Shown here: positions 25,201-35,400 of the stretch, piece after piece
Position numbering within the stretch: position 1 is the stretch's first letter
Layout of the letters: every line of letters starts with the position of its first letter
Assembly: GCF_000403785.1 (NCBI RefSeq)
Contig: NZ_APHJ01000020.1
Location: 1 to 43,292 of the forward strand
From: Gillisia sp. CAL575
Lineage (GTDB): Bacteria; Bacteroidota; Bacteroidia; Flavobacteriales; Flavobacteriaceae
Length of the DNA: 43,292 nucleotides
Direction: 5' to 3'
Notes under the pieces: generated by a model
What the model was told of the DNA's origin: nothing
Seen by the model: only the letters and a program-made list of their open reading frames with translations
The model's database searches: none
Position numbers and translations under genes: made by a program

Positions 25201-28200
25201 CCATGTCCAAGTCCCGATATCTCCTGTTCCGGGATCATCACAATTTTTGCAGTCTTGCGGAGCATCAGGAGGATATGAATCTTTTGCTATATTCTCATTA
25301 GCAGTTTTGCTATTGTCATAAGCATTTAATTGAACTTTATTTCTACCACATTCTTCAGCAGAATATATTATATCTGAACCGGCAAATGATGAACTCACAG
25401 AAATTTCAATTAAATCCGTCCCTTCATTATCATAGGTTCGGCATCCTTTAATAAGCGCGGTACCTCCATATGAATGCACACCAGGAGAGCGTGGAGTAAA
25501 TTTTATTGGTAATTCTGTATTACCTCTCACAATAGGATCTTCATCAGGATCTCCAATACCATCTGTCAACTCAATACCTGTTTCAACAAATATTTCTTTA
25601 TTTATAAAAATATTATCCAATGCCCAAACACTACTTCCACTGGTTCCAACAAATGTCCATTTAATCCTTACTTTACTTACATCTCTTCCATCAAAAAACT
25701 GGGCTAATGATATAGATGTATTATCTGTATTAAAATTATAGTTTAAGTTGTCAGATCCAGCATATGATTCTGCCAGACCTGCATCATACCAATTTTTGTT
25801 TCCAGTGTTTGCGGCGTGTAAATTATACAAATCCATATATTTCTCTCCACCGTCAAAGGAAATTTCAATAATGGCAACATCATTATTCACTAAATTATAT
25901 GCCTGATCAAAATTAAGGGTTGCGGACTTAGCATCGGAAAAATCCGTGATTGGACTTTCTAAAGTAGTAGGGTTTTTACCGTCGTAAATAATATCTCCCT
26001 TCCTATCTTTTTCAAAAAAATCCCCTTGAGCTATAGCAAATTTTCCTTCTTTACTATCATACCTTATACCTCCAAAAGGATGATCATTAGTTCCAGACCA
26101 ATTTTTTGCAGCTGCTGAATTTCCTCCAGCAGTGAAGTTTCTAATTTCACCATCAACAAGCCAAGAATCCCGATCTTGAGTATTTAATTGCCCTTGATTA
26201 AAATCACCTGGAGCATTATCTGGAAGAGCTGGTTGAGTAGCAGTATAATTACTTTTTGCATTTATACTCACTTCCTCACCTAGGCAATATTTATTATTCG
26301 GATGATCTACAATAGTAACAGTTGGAGCTTCTCCTGCTGGTAGTGCTCTAATAAAGAAGCTGTCTGAATATTCAGTACAAGTTCCTGATCGAATTAAAGC
26401 TCTATAATAAGTAGACTCCAGGCCACCAACCGGAAATGTTGCTGTTAAAGTATTGCTAGAATTAGATATAACATTCCATGATCCATCATTTACAGCAAAT
26501 TTTTCCCATGAAATAATAGTTCCCTCTTGTCCGCTTACAGCTAGACTTACAGTAACAGCTTGTCCACAAGATGAAATGTCAATTTGATCTAAAAATTCTA
26601 CTTCTTGAAATACACCTTTGATAGTTCCGCCGTTTATAGCAACTTGATTAAGTTGAATTTCCTGTGGTTGGGTAGAAATGTTTCCTTTACTATCTATAAA
26701 TTCCCAATTAATAGTTTTTGTTCCATAGAAGGAATATGGAAAAGTGAAAGTAGAACTCAATGTGCCTATAATTGTGCCTTCACAATTATCTGTTGCGGTT
26801 GGTCTTTCTAAATCGGAAATACTTGTAATTTGACATCCTGTTATAGTTTTCCTCTGTAAATTAGGCTTATCGGGATCAGGAGCTTCTGTATCACTTATAA
26901 TTACTTTCTGTTCAACTGCTGTAGTGTTGTTTCCTGATTTATCAGTAAAAATCCAAAAAATTGAGCCTGATTCGGTAATTGTTAAATCTACCCCTGTAGT
27001 TCCTGTTACAACTTCATCACAATTGTCTGTAGTTGTTGGAGGCACCACCGTGAGCGAACATTGCGAAATTAAATCCGGTAAAGTAGGTGTTATAGGGTTT
27101 TGAGTATCATTAACAATAACTGTAAAACTACAAGTTGTTATGTTCGATGATGAATCAGTAACAGACCATGTGATAATAGTGCCGTTTGATACCATAGCGC
27201 CTTCCAAGGTTGAACTTGAATTGAAATCATTTATTACAGATTGAATTGAACAATTATCTGAGGTTGCAGTTGGATTAAATTCTGTTCCAAGTACAGTATA
27301 ATAGCATTCATCTAAATCAGATGATCGGACCTGATCACCTATACAATTAATTGTTGGGTTTTGAGAGTCTACCACCGTTACGGTTTGTAAAGATGTTGCA
27401 GTTTGTCCTGCACCATCGGTAACTGTCCATGTTACCGAATTAGTCCCTAAAATAAGAGTAGCAGGTGTAGCCAATATACTTGCCACAGAACAATTATCTG
27501 AAGCTCCAGGTTTTGTAAGTTGGGTACTAGCGTAGTCACATTTCCCTGCATCTGCATTCACACTAATTGGTGCTAATGTTGTAATAGTAGGATTTTCTGA
27601 ATCTACCACCGTTACTGTTTGCGATGACGTTGCTTTTCTTCCTGCTCCATCAGTTACGGTCCACGTCACTGTATTGGGACCTAAATTTAAAGAAGTTGGA
27701 GAAGCCATAACGATAGCCACAGAACAATTATCAACGGCACTTGGTTTTGTTAATTGAGAACTTGCATAAGTACAAGTTCCTGCATCAGCATTTACATCAA
27801 TCGCCGATAAGATGGTTATTGTAGGATCTTGGGCATCCACCACGGTTATCATCTGCGTAGAAGTTTTTGTTCTTCCTGCTCCATCGGTTACGGTCCAAGT
27901 TACTGTATTGGGACCTAGAGCTAAAGAAGTTGGAGTAGCCACAATACTAGCCACAGAACAATTATCAGCGGCACTTGGTTTTGTTAGTTGAGAACTTGCA
28001 TAAGTGCACGTTCCTGCATCAGCATTTACGTCAATCGCCGTTAAGGTAGCTATAGTTGGATCTTGGGCATCAACAACAGTTACTGTTTGGGTCGAAGTTG
28101 CTTTTCTACCTGCACCATCGGTTACCGTCCAGGTTACCGTGTTTGCTCCTAAAACTAAACTAGTTGGCGAAGCTATAACACTTGCTATTGAACAATTATC

Positions 28201-29322
28201 GGCGGCACTAGGTTTTGTTAGTTGGGAACTTGCGTATGTACAAGTTCCAGAGTCCGCATTAACGTTAATAACGGGAAGAGTCGTAATTGTTGGATTCTGT
28301 GAATCAACCACTGTTACTGTTTGCGAAGATGTTGCTTTTCTACCTGCACCATCGGTTACCGTCCAGGTTACCGTATTTGCTCCCAGAACTAAACTAGTTG
28401 GCGAAGCAATCACACTTGCTATTGAACAATTATCGGCAGCACTAGGTTTTGTTAGTTGGGAACTTGCGTATGTACAAATTCCAGAGTCTGCATTAACGTT
28501 AATAGCGGCAAGAGTCGTAATTGTTGGATCCTGTGCATCAACAACCGTTACTGTTTGCGAAGACGTTGCTTTTCTACCTGCACCATCGGTTACCGTCCAT
28601 GTTACCGTATTTGCTCCCAAAACTAAACTAGTTGGCGAAGCAATCACACTTACTACAGAGCAATTATCTGAAGCTGTTGGTTTTGTAAGTTGTGTGCTAT
28701 TGTAAGTACAAGTTCCAGAGTCTGCATTAACATTAATAGCGGCAAGCGTCGTAATTGTTGGATTATCATTGTCTCCAATAATTATTTTTATCCTATAAGG
28801 ATCACTTTTATCACTGGAATTACTGCTGCTACTAGTGTAGAAAGTAGCTTCGTAAGTTCCGAAAGGTGCATTCGTTGGAACATTAATATTTAAACTCCCT
28901 GCGTCAGATCGAAAGGTGTGATCTTTACTAACATCTGAAAACCCAACATTCTTAGCAGCCTGATCAAATATTACAGAATATTTATTGGGATTGTTGCTCG
29001 TTGCTGTATATGATAGTGTAACACTGGTTGTTCCTTTGCAAATTATTGGTATTGCAGATAAATTAATAGTAGGTTTTGCAAAAACTATAGATTTGGTGAC
29101 CTCTTCAGTTTTATAATGTGATTCTTTAAATGTGGCTAATACAGAATGATTGAAATCTAATGGTTCTATTTCTTTAGATTCAAAAAACATATAACAAACA
29201 CCTTCAGTAGTAGAAGAAAAGTTATCTGAATTTGAATATTCGGAAGCTTGTAAAGTGTTAGAAGTAGCAAACAATAAGAATATTATTAAGCAGATTCTAA
29301 CCAATAGAGTAATTTTTCCCAT
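22258..29322 (-). CDS. Giant T9SS-exported surface protein with HYR-like repeats and LamG domain
   Basis: 2354 residues. Signal peptide 1-26 (MGKITLLVRICLIIF...LQA). An N-terminal region of Ig character (about 80-185) is followed by six 78-residue HYR-like repeats (about 185-652), each with INVNADSGTCTY, QLTKP, DNCS, LGANTVTWTVTDGAGR and QTVTVVD, then more divergent units to about 860. About 1000-1260 is a jelly-roll-like module (LNFDQAYNLV, WALDNIFI). A LamG-like domain lies at about 1427-1600 (VDFDGEDNFVDF, RWYHIAITH, LYIDGIYLKL). Residues about 1650-2235 are a cassette shared with the next two genes ([62 protein letters not shown]). Then come an acidic linker (about 24 of 43 residues Asp/Glu) and a T9SS type A sorting domain (last 85). 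Probably a cell-surface adhesin; the ligand is unknown. Confidence 0.88.
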   Translation of the reverse strand: MGKITLLVRICLIIFLLFATSNTLQASEYSNSDNFSSTTEGVCYMFFESKEIEPLDFNHSVLATFKESHYKTEEVTKSIVFAKPTINLSAIPIICKGTTSVTLSYTATSNNPNKYSVIFDQAAKNVGFSDVSKDHTFRSDAGSLNINVPTNAPFGTYEATFYTSSSSNSSDKSDPYRIKIIIGDNDNPTITTLAAINVNADSGTCTYNSTQLTKPTASDNCSVVSVIASPTSLVLGANTVTWTVTDGAGRKATSSQTVTVVDAQDPTITTLAAINVNADSGICTYASSQLTKPSAADNCSIASVIASPTSLVLGANTVTWTVTDGAGRKATSSQTVTVVDSQNPTITTLPVINVNADSGTCTYASSQLTKPSAADNCSIASVIASPTSLVLGANTVTWTVTDGAGRKATSTQTVTVVDAQDPTIATLTAIDVNADAGTCTYASSQLTKPSAADNCSVASIVATPTSLALGPNTVTWTVTDGAGRTKTSTQMITVVDAQDPTITILSAIDVNADAGTCTYASSQLTKPSAVDNCSVAIVMASPTSLNLGPNTVTWTVTDGAGRKATSSQTVTVVDSENPTITTLAPISVNADAGKCDYASTQLTKPGASDNCSVASILATPATLILGTNSVTWTVTDGAGQTATSLQTVTVVDSQNPTINCIGDQVRSSDLDECYYTVLGTEFNPTATSDNCSIQSVINDFNSSSTLEGAMVSNGTIITWSVTDSSSNITTCSFTVIVNDTQNPITPTLPDLISQCSLTVVPPTTTDNCDEVVTGTTGVDLTITESGSIFWIFTDKSGNNTTAVEQKVIISDTEAPDPDKPNLQRKTITGCQITSISDLERPTATDNCEGTIIGTLSSTFTFPYSFYGTKTINWEFIDSKGNISTQPQEIQLNQVAINGGTIKGVFQEVEFLDQIDISSCGQAVTVSLAVSGQEGTIISWEKFAVNDGSWNVISNSSNTLTATFPVGGLESTYYRALIRSGTCTEYSDSFFIRALPAGEAPTVTIVDHPNNKYCLGEEVSINAKSNYTATQPALPDNAPGDFNQGQLNTQDRDSWLVDGEIRNFTAGGNSAAAKNWSGTNDHPFGGIRYDSKEGKFAIAQGDFFEKDRKGDIIYDGKNPTTLESPITDFSDAKSATLNFDQAYNLVNNDVAIIEISFDGGEKYMDLYNLHAANTGNKNWYDAGLAESYAGSDNLNYNFNTDNTSISLAQFFDGRDVSKVRIKWTFVGTSGSSVWALDNIFINKEIFVETGIELTDGIGDPDEDPIVRGNTELPIKFTPRSPGVHSYGGTALIKGCRTYDNEGTDLIEISVSSSFAGSDIIYSAEECGRNKVQLNAYDNSKTANENIAKDSYPPDAPQDCKNCDDPGTGDIGTWTWAREGESTSCLTETLSNINDPNASFIASAGTYNLTWTVNGCASKIKVIITDCDKVDFDGEDNFVDFSDNYNLSGSFSLEMWVKPELINSNQTLFSKRDANYSGNAKGYDLSINGSGEVLFNWDKSGSISSSPYKISTNRWYHIAITHSESGEYKLYIDGIYLKLIGGGSPSTNEYNAIMGAMDTGVFNKPLNFYNGWMDEAKIWNVTLSADQIRQMMNQKIKTSPISAGKVQGDVLELDITGLSWSNLLGYYQMESIGCGYLNSSVDSIKGELKNITTAQPQTAPLPYISVNSGKWNTSATWAQPNVWDIPNSNGVGKDILDVDPNHPANYKSPIDWNIVKLTDNKNINSGGRNITLLGLLSESGKLTMDGVTDISNGTGTGQGLWITHYLFLNGIIDLEGESQLVQKRYSSTQTYESIYNETSKGYIERDQQGTARSFNYNYWSSPVVPVENKLNSTYTVKSVLLDGTISSSPKIINFGDGVDFADFALTVPRKISNRWIYKFKGKADEYSDYELIGSTGKLNVGEGYTMKGTSGESKNTDKQNYVFRGKPNNGDISLEVFENQNYMIGNPYPSALDAKKFILDNLNKNNVNGATNTDNVFNGALYFWDHFGGENNNHNLSEYVGGYATYNLIDGVKAIATDDRINSSSLNNNNSAGYKPGQYIPVGQGFFINTAIDSIRGDISGNGGTIKFKNSQRIFINEKTSTSHFLSPEKTLNNQKEATPDPKIRLDFSSPLGYHRQILVGANSNATNGYDLGYDAPLNDYNEEDFFWLINNYEYVIQGVSNFDPDQVLPIGVYISKAGEAKFEINKLENIPDNTTIYLKDLDTKLYHDLRESEFKITLEPGAYYERFQIVFEKKDDDAEEAEEETDNEEEETGDESNPDVEEEGSIDPEDLVDLDSGLDIVYMTTNRELAIINPSNLAIQKVVIYNILGQKIQEYEKIENKKMITLGVKEFPMAVYLVKMYSEKGEISKNIMLMR
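27370..28770 (-). repeat. Six in-frame 234-bp HYR-like repeats
   Basis: Six consecutive 78-codon units lie inside the first giant gene. The units between about 28,050 and 28,700 are nearly identical at DNA level, while the 3' units are more diverged. This suggests recent duplication at the N-terminal side of the array. Confidence 0.85.
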
Positions 29323-29345
29323 GCAAAAATTGTTACAATTGTTTC

Positions 29346-29353
29346 CAAATGTA
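29346..29353 (-). promoter_or_regulatory. Candidate -7 promoter element for the first giant gene
   Basis: The minus strand reads TACATTTG (TAnnTTTG), 23 bases upstream of the ATG at 29322, in the 148-base gap between the two giants. Confidence 0.4.
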
Positions 29354-29470
29354 CGTAGTTTACATGAAAAAAGTTTTGATAAAGAGCAAAAAATTTAGGT
29401 AAAACGCATAAATACTGTGATTTAGCTAATTTTTATTGTCAGAATTATGAGGATTGTAAGAATTTCTATA

Positions 29471-32400
29471 TTAATTTTTCATAATAACTTTTTGTGTTAT
29501 AGTTTGATTTTGAGTCTTTAGTTTAACGATGTAAACTCCAGATGGATAGCTTTTAATAGCAATTCTCGCTTCTTTCACATTTCCAATAGAGGTGTGATCT
29601 TCTAAGAGTTTTCCGTTTAGATCGTATAGATAAAGGTGGGAAATTAAAATTTCATCCTTATTTAAAATTTGTAATTCATTATCTCTATAATTATGTTTTA
29701 ATGATAGAACAAAATCCTTAGGTATTTCGGTAACAACTGGGATAGTATCCACAGGTGTTACAGGCTGTACCTCTTTAAAAAAAATCAATTCAAATCTATC
29801 TACAACATAACCCGGCTTCATAAGTGTTTCATAAGCAACTTCTTTTATATCGTGTATGCTATCATTCCATTTATCATGAATGTATACCTCTTTATCTTCT
29901 GGTAAGTTCTCCCAAGATTGCAAACCGATACTTACCGGACCCTCTTCATCTATCATCATTCCTATAGGCAGTATTTGTTCTTTATCAAAATGCGAAACTC
30001 CTTGAATTACGAATTCATGGTCCTTTATAAGCCAAAACATATCTTCTACATTATATTCATTGAGAGGTGCATCATAACCAAGATCAAAACCGTTGGTTGC
30101 ATTTGGATTTAATCCTACAAGAAGTTCTCTCCGGTATCCTTTAGGTGAGTGGAAATTAATTCTAATTTTTCCTAATGCTTCGGCCTCTTTATTAGTTTTT
30201 TTAGATTTCTCGGGTGCTAAAAATTGAGAGCTACCAACCGCTTCCCTTGCGAAAACTCTCTGGCTATTTTTGAACAATACATCTCCTCCTGCAATATTGG
30301 TCACCCCGGATAGTGATGGATCAGGCATAGTATTTATAAAAAAGCCCTGCCCAACAGGGATATATTGCCCAGGAGTTTTACTGGCAACATCATCTGTATT
30401 GCTATTAATTCTATCGTCCATCGCGATGGCCTTTACTCCGCCAATTAAATTATAGGTTGCGTATCCACCTACATATTCACTTAATATATGAGTCTTTCCT
30501 GCAAAATGATCCCAGAAATATACAGCTCCGGTAAATATGTTCTGAGTATTTAATCCACCACTATCTTTAATATTATCTAAAATAAATTTTTTCGCATCAA
30601 TCGCAGACGGGTAGGGGTTTCCTAAAAGATAATTCTGATCTAGTCCTATGTTCAACGTAATGGTACCATTGTTAGGTTTTCCTTTATAAACATAATTTTG
30701 TCTATCTGTAATAGCTGCATCACCAGAAGTCCCTTTCATCGTGTAGCCCTCTCCTAATTTTAGAACACCGCTACTTCCAATATGTTTCCACTCAGAATAT
30801 TCATCTGCTGTTCCCTTAAATTTCCATATCCAATAATTACTTATCATTCTAGGATTGGAATATTGTCCATCTGCAAAGGTTACTCCATTACCGAAAAGTA
30901 TGTTTTTTGGTGCAGAGGATATAGTTCCATCCAGCATCACTTCAGAAATTTTATAAGTTGTGTTTTTTGTACCTTGATTCACTACAGGAGAAGACCAATA
31001 ATTATAATTATAACTACTTGCCGTTCCTTGCTGATCGCGTTTAATAAAACCAGTACTGTTTGGCGCTAAAATACTTCCTTCTGTCTGGACTAATTGAGAT
31101 TCTCCTACTAAGTCTATACTTCCATTTAGATCTAAATAATGAGTAATAGTGAGTCCTTGACCAGAGTTGTTTTCGTTTAATGTTTGATTTGGATTTGCCA
31201 TTTTAAGCTCACCTATTTGAGATAGTAATCCCAGCATGTAGATATCTTTACCACCCGAGGTAATATTATGCGCTATTTGCGCAATATTCCAATTTATTGG
31301 TTCCCCATTAATTCCTAAACTATTAGGAGCATCCCATACATCTGGACGTTGCCAAGTGTTTTTATTTCTCCATTGACCAGTAGCTTTAGAAATGTAAGGT
31401 AATGGAGCGGAATTTTCTTGAGTTGTCTCGATATTCTTTAATTGCCCATCAACTTTAACTGTTGCTTTATCGGGGGTAAGTCCAGCAATAAGCTCATTTC
31501 CTATAAGTTGATAATAACCTGATAGATCTGTATATGGCAGATCTCCAGGAACAACTAATGGTAATACTGTTCCTTTAACCGGACTTACATTTACTTCTAA
31601 ACGCTGATTCATCATAAATCTCAATTGATCTTCTTGTAATGCAGTTTTCCAGATTCGCACTTCTTCTATCCAACCATGAAAATAATTTACAGGGTTTTCA
31701 GGTTTGTTACCTCTGTAAATTGCACCAATTAAGAAAGGACTAACCGTAGCCTTAGGATTTGCAGCATCTCCATTACCTACTTTAATCCCATCTACATACA
31801 ACTTAACTTTAGAATAAGTGAAGATCACAGCAACATGATACCACCTTTGGTTATCTAATTTATACGAAGATGTTACAGTAGAATTCCCCCATTTAAATGT
31901 TGGCGAACCACTATTTATTGAAAGATCATATCCGCCAGCAGAAATGTTTTGTGAATCTCTTTTTGAAAGTATAGTACGTTGGCCGTTAACTGAATTTAAT
32001 TTAACCCAGGCTTCAATAGTAAAGTTATCTGAATCTAAGTTATAATTGTCTCCCATGCTAATATGGTCATCTATACCATCAAAATCTAACGTACTACAAT
32101 CAGCAGTAAAAGAAATAATCATTTCATCACTAGTTGTACAGGTATTGGTTTCGTTTGCAATAGTCCATTTTAAAGTATAACTACCAGTTGTTCCAGTAAA
32201 ATAAGATTGAGCATTATTCGGATCAAGAATTTGTCCTCCGCTTCCAGAAACAATTGTCCATATTCCTGTTCCTTCGGTAGGAATATTCCCAGTAAGGTTA
32301 GTGCTATTAAATCCGCAACTAAAATTTTGATCTTCACCGGCAATTGCCAGTGTGATTTGAGCTGGTTCTACTATGGTCACAGTTTCAATAGCTTGACATC

Positions 32401-35400
32401 CATTTTTATCAATTACCGTAACTGTATATTCACCATCTATTAAAGTTGTAGCATTGGCTGTTGTTTGTTCATTTGCATCATTCCATAAATAAGTATAATA
32501 AGATTCACCAGTTTCAGATATAAATGGAGTTCCTCCAGAAGCTGTTACTTTTGCTTCTCCTGTTTCTCCGAAGCAAATAGGATTTGTAAAACTTAGAGAT
32601 AATTTAATTGGTGAAAGTGGTTGATTAATAGTTACAGGATCTGCTTGAAAAATCGTTCCCTCATAATCTTTTACCCAAACCGTATGACTTCCTGCATTAA
32701 GATCTAAAAATTCATTACTAGGTTGATATCCGGAGCTTGCATTTGTTATGCTGTACTGATATGGTCCTTGACCTCCATTTGCTCTCACTGTAACAATTCC
32801 AGTGTTAGATCCATTACATAATAATTCATTAGGTGCGGCTCTGGCATAAAGAGGTGTAATTACAACTTCGTTATTATTTGTAGAGTAACATTTAGGTTTA
32901 GGTCCCTGCCCGCATTTCCATTTAATATTGTTAGAAAAAGTCATATATACGTTTTCTATTGTTAGTAGATCACCACATTGCCAATCCAGTTGAATTGTTT
33001 GCACTTTTTGGGGAATTGCTTGTTGTTCATAAAAGCATAGACCTTTATTTACGTGAGTGAAAGTTCCATCTGCATGCTCTACAGAAAATATATATTCTAT
33101 ATACATGGAGTAACGATCCGAATTGGTAGGAAGATCGAAATACAAGAATTTTGGTTGTCCATCTCCACAACTTGAAGCTGTCACTTTATTTCCACTTGCA
33201 TCTGCCATATAAAAAGTATTGATTCCAAAATCATTGGAACCACAATCATCCTTAAAACATTCCCCAACATATTGAACTATAGACTCAGTTTTGCTTATTC
33301 CAGTAGCGTCAGTTACCGTTACTGTAATAGTTCTATTTCCTGTAGAAGAATAGTTTACAGTATGAGATCCCGGGCCAGTTGCCGTTGCTGGCGTTGCGCC
33401 ATTACCAAAATTCCATGAATAGGTGTAGGGGCCAATACCGCCGATTGCAGTGCGATCTTCTACTTCAAAATATGAAGTTCTAATTACATCTTCGTCTTCT
33501 GGGCAAATAGATGTTGGGATAACTGGAGCTTTTATAGCTTCAATTATAATTAGTTCAATTGTATTAAAACATCCATTTCTATCTGTTGCTGTTACCACAT
33601 ACTTACCAGCAGCTAAATCTGTTGCAGTCTTGGTAGTTTGAAGTACATTGGTTTCATTTAATTTTCTCCAAGCATATGTAAAACCTGGAGTTCCTCCAGT
33701 TGCATTTGCAGTGGCAGTTCCTGTTGAGGTTCCATAAGAAGTTGTTCTCGTTGTTGTACCTTGAAGACTAACTTCTGTTGTTGGTTGAGAAATAATTGTG
33801 TTCGCACTTAACGTAGTCTCGCAGGTTGGATAATCCCTATCTCTAATTTTAACGGAGTAAGTCCCAGCGGGAAGTGAAGTGAATTGGGGGTCAGTTTTCC
33901 ATGTGGATTCATTAATGCTATATTCATATGCTCCATGCCCCCCAGTTGTATTATTAATTGTTATTATTCCATCTGCTCCATTATAACAGCTAACGTTAGT
34001 TATTACTATGGACGCATTTAGTACTTCTGGAGTAGTTACTACAACATCAGACTGCGTTGCACATCCTTTGCTATCTTTAATGAAAATTGTGTAATTACCT
34101 TCTGCAACATCAGTAAAATTTCCAGTAGAATTGAAATTAGTATTATCTATTGAATATAAATAACCCCCATTACCGCCAGATACCGTACCTGCAGTTATAG
34201 TTCCATCATAATTTAGCGAACATGAAGCATCAGTTGAAGATGCAGGAGTTGAAGTTAGCGGATCTGGCTCATAGATTTCTAAAATTTCTTCTATTTTACA
34301 TCCGTTTAAATCGCGAACTGTTAAAGTATAGGTTCCTGCATAGAGAACCTCAAACGTGGTTTCAGATCCAAAGTGTACTCCGTCAATAGAATATTGATAG
34401 CCTGTGGTACCACCTCTAACTGCTCCTGCGGTGACAGTGGCATTAGACGCTCCATTACAACTAATATCTGTTTTAGTTGCTGGTTCCATTTCTAAGATCT
34501 GAGGACCTGTTAAGGTAACCGTTTCTGTAGCGATACAACCTTTAGAATCTTGAACGGTAATAGTATGGGTACCAACATTTAGCTCCTTAAACGTATTATT
34601 AGAGGTGAAATTAATCCCATCTAAAGAATATTCATATTCCCCATTTCCGCCGCTAACTAGACCTGCAATTATTTCGCCATCTCCAGAGTCATAACATTTA
34701 ACATGGAAAAGTTCTGCAGGTTCCATGATTAGGGTTGAAGGTTCAGCTATTTCAATATTTTCAGAAGTTGAGCACCCTTTGGTATCTCTAACACTAAGAG
34801 TATATATTCCTCCGGAAAGCCCCGTGAACGTACCATTGTTTTGAAATGTGGTTCCATTAATGGAATATTCATAACTACCATTACCACCAGATACTACTCC
34901 AGCAGTAATGCTACCATCCGCAGCTCCTGCACAACCTACAACCTTAACAGTAGCAGCTTGCATGCTTAGTATAATAGGCTCTGTAACTTCAACAGCTTCA
35001 GTTGTAGTACATCCGTTAATATCTTTTACAGTTATGGTATAATTACCTGCGGCAAGATTAGGAAACTTATTATGTGATTGAAAGTTGGTTCCATTAATAG
35101 AATATTCATAGCCGTTATTTCCTCCAGATACAAGCCCTGCTTCTATAGCTCCATCCTCTGCGCCAAAACAAGATGCGGAAGTGATAATTGCAGATTGCAT
35201 GTTGAGAACAGATGGTTGAGTGATTGTAAGATTTTCGGTAACAAAACAAGCTTTTGAATCTCTTGCAGTTATTATGTAGTTACTGGCAGGTAAATCAGAA
35301 AATATTTTACTGGACTGGAAGTTAACCCCATCTATTGAATATTCATAGCCAGAATTACCTCCAGAAACAGTTCCTACCGAAATTATTCCGTCTGATCTTC

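Noticed and set aside
28004-28705. A 233-codon plus-strand frame opposite the HYR-like repeats
   Set aside because: It is the antisense of the repeat units, is itself repetitive in the same 78-codon step, has no start or promoter signals, and lies within a clear sorting-domain protein gene.
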